From Chrysomallon squamiferum (taxonomy: Eukaryota > Mollusca > Gastropoda > Neomphalida > Peltospiridae), in NCBI GenBank assembly GCA_012295275.1, contig CM022673.1, positions 12,310,788 through 12,363,287 of the forward strand: a stretch of DNA of 52,500 bases, in the 5' to 3' direction. Shown here piece by piece: positions 27,822 to 37,647 of this stretch (within the stretch, counting starts at the first letter, position 1; every line of letters starts with the position of its first letter). The notes under the pieces are model-generated. The model made no database searches and had not been told where the DNA came from. It was given only the letters and a program-made list of their open reading frames with translations. The translations under genes and the position numbers were made by a program.

Positions 27822-29391
27822 AATAAAAACTAAACATCATATTTTGCCCAATACTACTACTACTACTACTAATAATAATAAAAAAACTGTTTTCTGATAA
27901 AGTCTGGTAGGTTTCAATTCTCGGGCTTGTACAGTTTTGAATCCTGTCACGTTTTTCCTTCGTTTTCCTCTTCGTCGTCTTTGTCGTTGTCGTCGCAATA
28001 ATTTCAAGTGATTCTGGATACTATAATATCATCATCATCAAAATCATCTTCTTCGTTTTATCGACTTTCAAGCAATTATTTCAAATGATTATTCCATTTA
28101 TTCTTGAGCTGGACTTCAAAATCTGTTGTCAGTCATCATCTTCACCGTCGTTAACCTCATCATCATCATCGTATCATAATCACAGCCATTGCCATCATCA
28201 GAATCTTCATCGTCATTTTTCTTCTTGTTCCGGCTCTGTGGATGATGATGCTTTCAGATTCGGAGTCCAGCTGATTCGATTAAAAAAATGGCGATTCCCA
28301 GCACATGACGTGTACTTTGTCGATATATTAATAACTAGAAATCAAGACTGGCCTGCTTTAAACGAGTGGCGTCGTTTATCAAGATCAACACAGTGGTCTC
28401 AATCGAGGCAGCTCCACAAACGACAGAAATCACGAAAGTGAATTACAACCGCTTGTAAAACCACGTTATTGATCCCCTCTGCCTGAATGGCCGTGTCGAA
28501 AGCTCGGACCCACAGCGTAATTTTCTTTTACGATTTATTACAAACAAACGATTTCATTGGCCGATTTAACAAATAAAGCCGTTTCGGTTCTTTTTCGCAA
28601 GCCGTCTGAACATAGTGGTTGAAATTATAGTGCATAGTACATATATATGTTACTTTTAAGTAGACAATTCTGTTGCGAATTATGAAATGATATTCCAAAA
28701 TCGTTCTCAATAGAGGCACCTTTAAAAAAAGCTTTTAGTGGTCAAAGATTGAGTTATTGTAATTTGCGCATGTCTGTAGACTCGGGAAGATCCGGCTTCG
28801 GAGTGTCTTTTCAACATTTGAGTAATTATTTTATTTGAGTTTCTTCCATAACGCCGATTGTGCATGCAGCTATGACAACACTCGCAATACAGAGGCTGTA
28901 TTTGTTCCGGTGACGTCATTACGTCGCGTGACAAGGCAATCAACACCGTGTCATGTTGATGTTACGCGCCTCGTCACCTGGCAGTAACCACCGCGCAGAC
29001 AGGTCGCATGAGTCGCATGAATAAACATTAGCGATAATTGAGTTCATTTATATTCATACATCAAACACCACATGACTAGACAAGTGAAATATACAGCCCG
29101 GTGACAGAGTACACTCCCGGGGTTCACGGGATCGATTCTGCTGAATGTATTTATAGTGGTGCTATTTCTCGTTATAACCAGTGACTCGTGTCTGTTATTA
29201 TTTACGTTTGGCGTGTCGCTGTATGTAATTTTTCTGTCTGTGTGTTGGTTTTTTTTATAAAGGATCGCTTGTTAAGTAATAGGTGAGCGCAGCTTAAGCG
29301 GTTTTCTTTTTTTCTCAGACTGTTATTACTAAATAATTACAACTAGCGTGAAATAACGATGTGTACGCACGATGTTATTTTTTATTTACTT

Positions 29392-29437
<46 letters not shown>

Positions 29438-29573
29438 AATTTATGAAGTATCGTCAAAAATATTTCATTCATTCATTAATATTCAGCTTTGTGTCCTTCC
29501 TACAGTTTGGTATACAGTTTTTCTGAATCGGTTTCTCTGCATTCTTGCTTTCTTTTTTTTTCTCTCAGAATTG

Positions 29574-29636
<63 letters not shown>

Positions 29637-29907
29637 TATGACCACTGCGTCTTCGTTCCTGTTTATTGTTTACTTTATCATAAACCTCTCCAGCAAATTA
29701 AACAAAATAATAATAAAAAATAAGTATCGGTGCGAAGTGGCTGTCACTTTAATAATGAATGTGTGTTTATTTAGAGAGGTAAACAGAGAGAAATTTATGT
29801 TCAAAGTAAACAAGTCACTGTCAGATTGGACATGTCCGGTCGTAAAATGACCGACAAAAAGAATGCTGGCTTCACCGAATACCAGTTAGTAACAAATACC
29901 AGAGAAC

Positions 29908-29939
<32 letters not shown>

Positions 29940-29949
29940 AAAAAAAAAA

Positions 29950-29999
<50 letters not shown>

Positions 30000-31451
30000 A
30001 AAACAAAAACAAAAATAAAAATAAATATAAAATAAAAATAAGTAATTAAATTAAAATTAAGTAAGTAAATAAACAATACAAAAAAAGAATAAATAAATAA
30101 ATGAATAAATAAATAAATAAAATAAATAAATGAAAGAAAATAATCAAGGCAGTACTGTCTTACGAGACAAAAGATACGATCAAATTCATTTGTATCATGA
30201 ATCTCCTTTAAAGTGAAAAAAAAAAAAAAAAAAAAAAAAAAAAGGAATATGAAGTTTATATATAACATATACATCATTGTTAATAATAAATAAAAAAAAA
30301 AATCCACTTTAACTTTTCTAACAGTCTCTGGAAGTTAAGTACCCATTTCATAGGTTGAAAATCCAAGCGTTCCAAGTCAGAATATAAAAGAATCAAGTTA
30401 GACTCAAGTTAGACTGGAGTAGACAGCCAAAGACGATCCCCGAACGTGACTGTCAGCATCTGAACCTAACTGAAAGCTTTGTTTATAAATTCTGTTCAGC
30501 TACAATAGCGCCTCTTCCCTCACCGATGTAATGTTGTAGCCATCGACTTTAAAGATTAGAGAAATGTCATATAACTTGTATATTACGTGTCTTTAGTCGA
30601 TACTGTAAGAACTACAGCGTCAGATAATATCACAGCCGTTACTGTAAAATAATCTATAGTGTCGGAAAATACCACATAGTCTCACTATAACAATTTTCTA
30701 ACTGACTGTTTGACAAAATAATCTACATATTCGGTGTCTTCGAGTTGATGGCGTAGACACATAACTTTCAATAATGTAAAATAAATAGTGGTGGTGAAGA
30801 GACAGTCCAGGCTTTAGAATTCTGTCTCTCAGGCGGTGTAGATTCATAAGAGATTACGCAGACTAACGAGTTAGAATTTCATAAACTGAAGTCCTATATT
30901 GAGACAAGCAAGTTGAAATTCCCTATCTGAAATCTTACACTGAGACAAGTAATTTAAAATTCGAAAATCGGAAGACTAAAAATTCCAGATCTGAAGTATT
31001 GTATCATGACTAACAAGTCAAAATACCAAAACTGAAGTCCTAAAATTCCAAATCGGAAGTCGTAAAAAAAAATTCCCGATCTGTGTCTTGTAAATCTGAC
31101 TGGCAATTTGAAATTCCAGACACGAAGTCTTGTGTCATCAACATCTTGACACCAGTTAACCGAGCGACAAAGAAAATCTTGTTTATGGGCCACAAGTTAT
31201 CGTCACCCTTAGTCTGGAGATCGCGTGCAAAGCATTCATATCAGTTGATGGCGATAAACCACTGTCACATTTGTCGTGTGTCGCTAACTCGAAACGTCGA
31301 TGAAAAATATCGTGCTTGTGGCATAGCTCTGACAGGTCTCGCAGATGTGCTCGGCAAGTTTTCAGTTCGAGAGCAAGATGAAAACAGGAAACGTTTTTCA
31401 AGCCCGGTGCGTGCGTTGGTGTGTGTATAAAGGCTGGAGAGAGGATGTTTT

Positions 31452-31491
<40 letters not shown>

Positions 31492-31871
31492 CACGCATAT
31501 CTGTTATGTAGAATTATTTGTGTACATAAACGCAGAAAAGCCAATATTATTATTATTATTGTTGTTGTTGTTGTTAGTAGATGATTTTATTTCTGTCATC
31601 ATCCTCCTCCTCATTTTCATTTTCATTATTATTATTATTATTATGATTATGATTATGATTATTATTATTATAATATGACAAAACCAAACGCATGCATTAT
31701 TCATCGTGCCTGTTTTACTGAAGTAATATTGACGTAACTACGAACTGTCAATTAATAATAAACAGAAGTAATGAAATAATAATAAAAATAGACTCATAAA
31801 AAAAGTTAAACGGTAAACCCTATCTTTTTGCGAAAATCAGAAATCAAATAATGGAAGGGGAAAAAAAATTG

Positions 31872-31932
<61 letters not shown>

Positions 31933-34900
31933 GAATAAATCAAATCAAATCAAATCAACTAAAATTTAATAAATAAATAAATAAATTTAAAAAAAAAAAA
32001 AAAAAAAAGGAAAAATAAAAAATAAATCGAAAAACGAAGATTTAATTTAGTTGTTTACGCCTGAAAGTAGCATCGGTTTGACAACCTTTCTGTTTAGCTT
32101 AACAGCCGATCATGCGCAATGGCAGTTCCTCCATGCACGTAATTGATTTATGAAGAAATCTAGTGACCGAGACGTCGAGTGGTCAAGAGAATTGCATTAA
32201 GCCTCCCGTCCGAGTACATCGTGACCTCGTTGTTATTAAAGTCACAAATTACCTCTGTGACCAACAGTTGGCTGCGGCGTAATGTAAAGGCCCACTTGCA
32301 GCAGTTCAGATTAAAAGAGAATTCTAATATTTTGTAAGAAACGACAGAAACGATGAACTGCCTAATGCAAGACACAACCAGTAGACTCCAAACAGTCCAG
32401 ATTAAAACGTAATCATTTTTATAATGCGCACAGACAGAGACAGACATGATGAACGTAGATGCATCACATCTTAAAACTTTATTATTGGCAAAGGTTGCTG
32501 ATTACACAAACATTTTTATTTTTATTTTTTTTATTATTCATTTTGCTCAGAATGAAATTTAATTGAATCATAAAATTGATATAAAAATAAAATTAAAAAC
32601 AACAACAAAAACAAAAAAGATTATTCAACATTTACAAAATAGCTTTACTGAAGAATTAAAACAACTGATTTAAGATAAATAATATTATATGATCGCAGTA
32701 ATTTAAAATTAAAAAAATAATAATAATAATAATAAAAGATACTCTCATGATGCAGACAATTAATCATTTAAAAATGGTTAAATTCAATGATTATTCAATA
32801 TAATCTGTCCTGATTCAACTATATCTGTCTTGGTGCAAGTATATCTGTCTTCATTCAAACACCTCTCTCTAATTACAAAGATCCCGTGTTATCTTCACAA
32901 GTTACTCTTAACACAACAGAGTATTAATCTGAACAGAGATTAACAAGTAAGTGGCCCGGTACACATTAACTTATTAATACAGTTTTACATTTGCATCAGC
33001 TTTATAACGGAACACTTGTATTTATTTAAGCTGCTTGATCTTCAGGGATTTGTACTGTTAACTGTTAACACCTCTTGAGACAATCATGAATAATGACAGT
33101 ACCACGATAATTCTTAACTAATTGGCTTAACGGCTTGTTTTGATTACTGCTAAAACTGTTAGCTGTTATCGCAGACTTGGTACTTATCCACTTTGTCGTA
33201 AGTTACGACCATTAACACGCAAAGAAGTGTTAAGTCGAATATAATAAGCTTGTTGGTATTATTGCTAAGATCGATTTAAAACCGAATTAAGATGAATTAA
33301 AAAAGGGTAAGAGAGTTGATTCTTTTCTCTGCTTAGTTTTCACTGGCAAGTGTGATGCAGGCTCGTAACTCACAAGTAGCACAGACGTCTGGTACCAGGA
33401 TCAAACGACCACAGCGCACCTCCTCAGGCAACATTTCCTGTTCCGATGTGTCCCTCAAAACTGGAACGTTTAATATAGTGTTTCGATTTTTTTTTCATTT
33501 TCAACTGGAAGGTGCGATGTCTTATAGTGGCTAATTCGTAATGAAAATCGCATGAATAGCACATATGTAATTACAGTAAAATATATTAAGATATTATTTA
33601 TATATTTATTTATTTCTTAGTAAACTGTTGTTGTTATAATTATTATCATCATCATCATCATCATCATTATTATTATTATTATTAATATTATTATTATTGA
33701 TATTGTTGTTATTACTGTTGTTGTTGTTGCTGCTGCTGCTACTTTTGTTGTTGATATTATTATTATTATTTATTCTGTTTAATTATTCTTCACATACACT
33801 TTATTACAAAGACATAATCATGACTCCAGCTATTAATACATTACATGTCAAAAAACATTTCTGTTACGTCATTAATATTATCATTATAGTTTGTATGCTG
33901 TAATAGATACTTTTGAAAACTGTTTTTCAACAAATTATTCGTTCCTAGCCATATTAATTTGTTTTTACCAGATTTCTTCAGACGCCGACTTTACTTTGGA
34001 TAGTTGTTTGTTTTCAAAATTGCTGAAACTGTATATATATAACCTTTTTGTTTTTTTCTTTAAAAAAGCTGATACACTTGATACACTTGAAATATAATCT
34101 GGCATTAAAATCTGTTTTGATATTTTTGAATACATATTTATTTTCACAAACTGTTATTTTATTACATTTTTTTGCTGTTGTGAAAGGAATGAAATGGGAT
34201 ACTATTTACCATCAAGATATTTGTCTGGTACATTTTAATTATTTTAATGTCAAATTTAAATGTCTTTGATATCACATATCTGTTTATATTTTGTTTTTAT
34301 CAGTCTTTTTTATGTTTATCAACATTACGGAAAAAAACTAATACTGTTAGATGGACTTTTATTTTATTTTTATATTTTTTTAAAACTAATTTATATCATT
34401 TTAATACCATCATATTCTTTTTTTTTTCTTTACTTTTTTATCGCATATAATTTTACTATATATAGAATCTTTGACATATGTATATATATGTGTGTGTACG
34501 TATGTACATTGAATTTGCTTTCAGAAACGTTCTAACGTTATAATGTCTTTAAAATCATATTCTTCTCTACTTGCAGAACTTATTATATTGTACATATTCT
34601 TTGGAATAGTCATCGTGGCTTTGATCATGGCGCTAATTTTTGTCATTCTGAGGTGAGTCACTTTTTATAACCAACACGTTTATATTTAGTCTATTACACA
34701 GCCTTTCAGTCCATGTAAAATGAGTTCATACAGAAGTATACAATGTAAAGTTAGTCCATACAGATGTATACTGTGTATAGTTACTCCATAGAGATGTTTG
34801 CTGAGTATGGTTATCCCTCTACATCAGATCGTACAGATATGAAATTCATGAAAATCATCGATAAAGAATTCTGAAATTATCTTTTTCGTTTAATTACTGC

Positions 34901-36060
34901 AGTTCTTTCTTTCTTTCTTTTCTTGTTGTTGTTGTTGTTACATCACTTGCGAAAAAACATAATTAAAATTAAAGCTATATGGATTTAATTAAAGTCATGA
35001 AAATGAAACGTAATTAAAATTCCAGGCCGTGAAATGTGTACATAGTAAGTTAATTCCCCGAGAAATTAAAGTAATATGAAAAGATAACTGTATTTGACCG
35101 TGATTCATAAAGTCTATTTTACTTGTATTTATTTGTCTGTTATAAACTTATTTGATGTATTTCGAACATTTTGGTTTACGTTTATTTTTGTTTTTCGTTT
35201 TTTTTTGGGGGGGTTTGTAATCTTTTTTTTTTTTTTTTGCTTTTTTGTTGTTATTTTAGTTTCTTTTTAGTACTGTTTTTGTCAGTTTCACAAGCTGTAA
35301 AACAGATACCACGATTCTATCGTATTTTTTAATTTATTTATTTTTAATTTTATTTTTATTTCATTTTGTCCACGCTTTCAGCTACAGACGAATTGCGTCT
35401 AAAGGCAAGTACGAGATGGAGTCAAACAGCGAGAAGGCCGTGCTGTGGAAGAGCGACAGCACGCAGATGGACACGTTCAGACACAACAGCATCGCCGAGC
35501 TGTCCGCGTCGGGTCAGCTGGACTCCGCCAGCGACTCGGGCCGCAGCCACGCCGCAGACAACAAGCACATCGCCACCATCCACGTGCCGAGCACGTCCGA
35601 GCAGGAGAAGCGTCGCAGCGGAGAGTCGCTGGCGGGAGACAGCAGCACCTTCAACAGCATCTACGAGGACCCGTTCAGCTCGGATCCTTTCGCCACGTAC
35701 TCGTGCATAAGCGACGGCCGCCAGGCGGCGCAGTCGAAGCCGGTCCGCAACAGCCGCGAAATGAACGGCAGCGCTGTGGGCAGGGGGGCCCCGAGAGAAA
35801 GCGACAGCAACTTCCCTCTGTCAGACGACGTGGAGCACTACACGGTTAACGACGACGACTACGCCGTCGTGCGAAAGTCCAGGAAATCGAACGGGAAGGT
35901 TTACAACCCCGTCGAAGGCGATCCAACTTACGACAATCTTTTTGACGAAGAGCTCATCGGTTTCCGGCCGACTTCCGGTCCGTATGATAAGAACCGTAAC
36001 TCGGGAATGGACCTGAACGTCCGGTTATCGGCCTTGGACACGTGGGACGACGAGTTGTAG
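13373..36060 (+). CDS. SUEL-lectin/CUB single-pass membrane receptor (5'-partial, 7 exons)
   Basis: Exons 13373-13630, 17833-18099, 24151-24528, 25524-25694, 26021-26080, 34577-34652 and 35382-36060 join into one frame of 628 complete codons ending in TAG. Every junction has AG/GT sites and matching phase: 1 throughout, and 2 before the last exon. Numbering from the first complete codon: SUEL (Gal_Lectin) domains at about 5-85 and 88-173, CUB-like at 181-299, a Ser/Thr/Pro-rich stalk at 302-378, a transmembrane helix at about 380-402, and a cytoplasmic tail at 403-628. N-glycosylation sequons occur in both lectin domains, the CUB and the stalk. SUEL domains bind galactose or rhamnose sugars in known families, so the ectodomain probably binds glycans at the cell surface. 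Two SUEL domains plus a transmembrane segment recall EVA-1/EVA1C, but the CUB and long tail differ. The signal peptide and any earlier domains are missing; ligand and function are unknown. Confidence 0.85.
13850..14190. repeat. TG and ATAC arrays
   Basis: A tg tract near 13856-13900 and an atac/ac tract near 14078-14170 are separated by a mixed ATAC-like segment. The two halves are complementary enough for hairpin pairing (TG against CA). Confidence 0.85.
14963..15049. repeat. (GA)n microsatellite
   Basis: About 43 ga units, followed 12 bp later by a CRE-like inverted motif at 15061-15090 that is repeated near another GA tract at 27062. Confidence 0.95.
15061..15090. repeat. Repeated CRE-like palindromic motif, copy 1
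   Basis: The block ttacgtcaaatatttatgac followed by gtcat holds two CRE-type half or full sites (tacgtca and tgacgtcat) around an AT core. A near-identical block is at 27062-27088, also 3' of a GA tract. It may be part of a dispersed element. Confidence 0.6.
15727..15890. repeat. Compound CT/TCTG/TATC/GT array
   Basis: tctc, tctg, tatc and gtgt blocks recur twice in the same order, indicating duplication of a compound unit. Confidence 0.8.
17470..17785. repeat. TTA/TCA compound trinucleotide array
   Basis: It ends about 50 bp before the acceptor of exon B, so expansion here would come close to the splice signal. Confidence 0.85.
17833..18099 (+). CDS. Exon B: SUEL lectin domain 2
   Basis: The acceptor is ctgtggttgcag and the donor gttagtgtca, phase 1-1, 267 nt. 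It translates to a second SUEL domain: CKSNICDDRSPGLQC, VVHFTKITCYDSDSNCSW, LCEGQQSCAASG, and the closing strand VFVEFVC. Cysteine spacing parallels domain 1, but sequence identity is low, so the two domains are old duplicates. NCSW is an N-glycosylation sequon. Confidence 0.9.
18133..18415. repeat. AAT/AGT trinucleotide array
   Basis: It starts 33 bp after the exon B donor. Blocks of aat, agt and cgt are interspersed with two copies of agttgttgttg followed by agaagc, showing segmental duplication inside the array. Confidence 0.9.
19047..19502. mobile_element. MITE-like element with about 23-bp terminal inverted repeats
   Basis: The left end taaagcgatgttcacactaa (19047) pairs with the inverted right end, which reads taaagcggcgttcacactga. 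By eye 19 of 23 positions agree and the differences are all transitions. The interior has no transposase; its open frames on the - strand (67 and 106 codons) have no recognisable domain. This size and structure fit a non-autonomous DNA transposon. No target-site duplication is clear, so the true ends may lie slightly outside. Confidence 0.45.
20025..20290. repeat. Degenerate minisatellite, about 40-bp unit
   Basis: About six units around ttaaataaagatttccttttgg with diverged spacers. No coding meaning. Confidence 0.55.
21255..21400 (-). mobile_element. tRNA-derived SINE relic, - orientation
   Basis: On the - strand ggagcaatggttaaacc (21378-21394) resembles an A box and gatcgaatccc (21340-21350) is a good B box, with a tRNA-like segment between them. 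The 3' side ends in a T/GTTT-rich simple repeat. It is too degenerate for a functional tRNA and is most likely a SINE head. Confidence 0.5.
22165..22312. repeat. Approximately 75-bp duplication
   Basis: ttttctggtacgcac..ccagacacatgtatttgctt is followed by ttttctggtacgcac..acagacagatgtatttgct. Confidence 0.7.
24151..24528 (+). CDS. Exon C: CUB-like domain
   Basis: The acceptor is taattttcag and the donor gtaagtctcg, phase 1-1, 378 nt. The domain begins ANKCTGSYKEL, then has the CUB-style VIMNPGYTDGN turn, QCYWLIKIDEG (the C-x-W-x-I core), VVIHLAYSKK, a second cysteine pair region (NCTSQFLQIRYTEC) and a final QFLMSYT strand. Length and order match CUB. The Ca2+-binding acidic triad of cbCUB domains is not obvious. 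A retained intron would add only about nine residues before TAA at 24555, giving a secreted ectodomain. Confidence 0.85.
24521..24692. repeat. 88-bp tandem duplication covering the exon C splice donor
   Basis: ctacaccagtaagtc..gattctgtatg..agagagagatttgagagaaag is repeated as tatactagtaagtcagattg..ttctgtatgc with the same continuation. The gtaagt at 24529 is therefore duplicated at 24617. Confidence 0.85.
24693..25523 (+). other. Intron between CUB and stalk exons
   Basis: AT-rich intron ending in a TATC tract and a 260-bp TAC/TTA array that abuts the acceptor of exon D. The pyrimidine-rich array itself probably serves as the polypyrimidine tract. Confidence 0.7.
25209..25520. repeat. TATC and TAC/TTA arrays
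   Basis: tatc units (25209-25251) are followed by tac, tta and tgc trinucleotides up to the exon D acceptor at 25523. Confidence 0.9.
25524..25694 (+). CDS. Exon D: Ser/Thr/Pro-rich stalk
   Basis: The acceptor is ttattatttccag and the donor gtatgatag, phase 1-1, 171 nt. The sequence begins FNETHTPATLPPEDVK (with an N-glycan site) and continues with SPRSTTKTTSSQPPA. It is rich in Ser, Thr and Pro with a single Cys, as expected of an O-glycosylated juxtamembrane stalk. No domain is recognisable. Frame and phase agree with both neighbours. Confidence 0.75.
25735..25872. repeat. TA, CA and ATAC tracts
   Basis: Tandem dinucleotide and atac units within the short intron after exon D. Confidence 0.85.
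26021..26080 (+). CDS. Exon E: 60-nt stalk exon
   Basis: The acceptor is taagtttcag and the donor gtaagtaatt, phase 1-1, exactly 20 codons. It encodes ADIAAIENKPDPAKISLKF and carries no known motif. It could be skipped without shifting the frame, so it is a candidate alternatively spliced cassette. Confidence 0.65.
26473..26549. repeat. (GA)n microsatellite
   Basis: A continuous ga tract preceded by 200 bp of gaca/gata-like units. Confidence 0.9.
26927..27002. repeat. (GA)n microsatellite
   Basis: About 37 ga units, followed 60 bp later by the second copy of the CRE-like motif. Confidence 0.95.
27062..27088. repeat. Repeated CRE-like palindromic motif, copy 2
   Basis: ttacgtcaatatttatgacg followed by tcat. 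It matches 15061-15090 except for one base indel and terminal differences. Confidence 0.6.
27748..27820. repeat. CTG/CTA trinucleotide array
   Basis: Five ctg units followed by about 17 cta units; a short cta array recurs at 27853-27872. Confidence 0.9.
29095..29235 (+). mobile_element. Degraded molluscan-type tRNA SINE
   Basis: The B-box-like gatcgattc is at 29130-29138 after ggggttcacgg. Downstream at 29161 gctatttctcgttataaccagtg matches the conserved central block known from mollusc SINEs (gggctatttctcgttccagccagtg, from general knowledge). Only the head and core remain, with several point differences, so this is an old copy. Confidence 0.6.
29395..29428. repeat. (GT)n microsatellite
   Basis: About 17 gt units followed by a short TA tract. 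Confidence 0.9.
29577..29632. repeat. (TTA)n microsatellite
   Basis: About 18 att units. Confidence 0.95.
29911..29997. repeat. Long A-rich run
   Basis: Nearly continuous A with two T interruptions, followed by AAAT/AAAC units to 30125. A smaller 26-nt A-run is at 30218-30243. Confidence 0.9.
30890..31140. repeat. Degenerate minisatellite
   Basis: The phrase aaattccagatctgaagtctt with variable spacers recurs five to six times. Confidence 0.6.
31873..31931. repeat. (ATA)n microsatellite
   Basis: About 19 ata units. Confidence 0.95.
34577..34652 (+). CDS. Exon F: transmembrane segment
   Basis: The acceptor is tctacttgcag and the donor gtgagtcact; phase 1 in and phase 2 out, 76 nt. It encodes LIILYIFFGIVIVALIMALI plus FVILR, an uninterrupted hydrophobic helix of about 23 residues ending in a basic stop-transfer that continues as SYRR in the next exon. 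This fixes the orientation as N-out/C-in for a type I protein. Confidence 0.85.
34708..34815. repeat. Degenerate minisatellite, about 40-bp unit
   Basis: agttagtccatacagatgta..ctgtgta is repeated about three times. Confidence 0.6.
35382..36060 (+). CDS. Exon G: cytoplasmic tail and stop
   Basis: The acceptor is ccacgctttcag, phase 2, 225 full codons plus TAG. The exon is strikingly GC-rich against its AT-rich introns. The tail is Ser/Asp-rich and probably disordered. Visible motifs, numbered in the 628-residue product: IYEDPF (Tyr497), DPF at 499-501 and 504-506, Tyr556 and Tyr563 (HYTVNDDDYAVV), VYNPV (Tyr577), TYDNLF (Tyr586) and Tyr604. YEDP fits Crk/Nck-type SH2 ligands, YDN fits Grb2-type, and DPF repeats fit the AP-2 appendage. 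These are pattern matches only. The C-terminus is WDDEL. No kinase or other folded domain is present. Confidence 0.9.
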
Positions 36061-36240
36061 CAGGATTCCAGATTACGTGTTTATTTATCAGTGTTAGATT
36101 CTGGCTATTTTTTGAAATGCAGCTTAATGTGGTCGACCTGACCGCGGTCATAATGAAAGAGAAATCTAAGTCATGAAAAGAATGTATTTATTTCTGACTA
36201 ATATGGTTTTAAAAAAAAAAAAAAAAAAAAATAAAGCTCG
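36061..36240 (+). other. Receptor 3' UTR (start)
   Basis: AT-rich sequence between the stop codon and the first polyadenylation signal. It includes a 20-nt A-run directly upstream of the signal. Confidence 0.6.
36230..36235 (+). terminator. Polyadenylation signal of the receptor gene
   Basis: AATAAA lies 170 nt after the stop. A second AATAAA at about 37359 could define a longer 3' UTR. Confidence 0.5.
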
Positions 36241-36632
36241 GATTATTTCGAACATTGTGAAAGCCCTGGTAAGAATGGAGAAATTCATTTTATGAATGAC
36301 TGTTTATTTTTTACAGCTCCTGAAAAAGAAATGCTCTTATTTAACGGCTTACAAACCACAGCTAAAGAAAGCACAACAGAGTTCACAAAATACGTTTCTT
36401 GGTGAAATTTAAAAAAACGTGGATAGGACCGTTAAGTGTGTGGTTTATTCTTACTAACAACGATTTTGGCTTAAAGCACAAATATGAATCATGATTATCA
36501 TTCTACTGCTGCTCAGAATATTCACAAGATAAGTCACCATGTCACCATCAGCACACTGAAAACAGACCTGTCTGTAATGACAAACGTGAAATTAGTCATG
36601 AAAACCATACAACTTCTGCTAGCAGTAATTTA

Positions 36633-36817
36633 GAAAGTTCATTCTGTGTAGATATTTTGGATGATCAGTCCCTCATCACTTACTCAGAAAGCAGCAGACA
36701 ATTGTACAGCTGTTATACACATGAAAAGAGAAGATTATTGAAAATACAACTGCCTGTAATATAAGTTCAATCTGTGAAGATATTTTTGATAAACAGTCCC
36801 TGAAATCTACTGAGAAA
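36633..36817. repeat. Diverged duplication with about 127-bp period
   Basis: agttcattctgtgtagatat..cagtccctcatcacttactcagaaa recurs as agttcaatctgtgaagatat..cagtccctgaaatctactgagaaa. It lies in the possible extended 3' UTR of the receptor. Confidence 0.7.
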
Positions 36818-37085
36818 AAAAAACAAAAACACTGGACATATCTGATAAATACTTTCAGGGTAATGTACATATGTCACGTGACCAGATACAGTTGAAATTA
36901 AACGTGTGTAAACATTAAGATTATCATCTCACCCCCCCCACTGCATTTACAGACGCCGCATTCAGTGCTTGGAAAAACTACATCGACGACATACGCAGGA
37001 CAGCACTTTCCATTTTCAGAAATACCCCTTTTGTAATGCTCATGTTTTTGTGTCTGTTTTGTGAAAATGAAGTAATTTTCTGTAT

Positions 37086-37103
37086 TTATCGTCAGCTTTT
37101 AAC

Positions 37104-37170
<67 letters not shown>
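37086..37170. repeat. (TTA)n microsatellite
   Basis: About 28 att units. Confidence 0.95.
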
Positions 37171-37172
<2 letters not shown>

Positions 37173-37611
37173 TTTATAATTTATGAAATTAAACGGTTAT
37201 AAGTTTTCAACAGATTTGCATCATTAATTATTATAAACTGTTGTCAGTAACGTTCGCTGGAGTTGTCGTCCCATGCGAATTATCTCCCTTGATTTGAAAT
37301 CCTGAACATGTATTTTGCAATTACGGAAACTATTATTTATTTAGCAATTTTTAAATAAAGAAATATTATTTATCCTTTTCAGATTGGTCGTTTCCTTGTA
37401 GTTATATAATAACGTGTGACCAGATTTATTAAACAACGTAGATCTGCAGTATAGAAAATATTATTTTACTTGCACTGATTTTAACTAACATCATCATATA
37501 ATGTAACAAACGTTACAAGACTTTTGATTTCACTTGTTCCAGTATGAAGTCACAGCGAACTACTTAAACTGCATCATGTTATTTCTTTTCAACAACAGAA
37601 ATTCCTTTTAT

Positions 37612-37647
<36 letters not shown>

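Larger units (their letters stand above)
26081..34576 (+). other. 8.5-kb intron before the transmembrane exon
   Basis: No further phase-1 exon is convincing. It holds two long GA tracts, a CTG/CTA array, a GT tract, a SINE relic, two TTA/ATA arrays, a near-continuous 87-nt A-run and several degenerate minisatellites. The patch 28250-28440 is less AT-rich with an open frame on the + strand but no recognisable domain. Confidence 0.65.

Noticed and set aside
28085-28441. 118-codon frame ending in a basic segment
   Set aside because: The first half is TCATCA repeat; the second half has no recognisable domain or splice context.
33350-33534. Possible receptor exon (phase-1 open frame after cacaag)
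   Set aside because: The acceptor lacks a polypyrimidine tract, there is no consensus donor, and the frame runs into a T-run.
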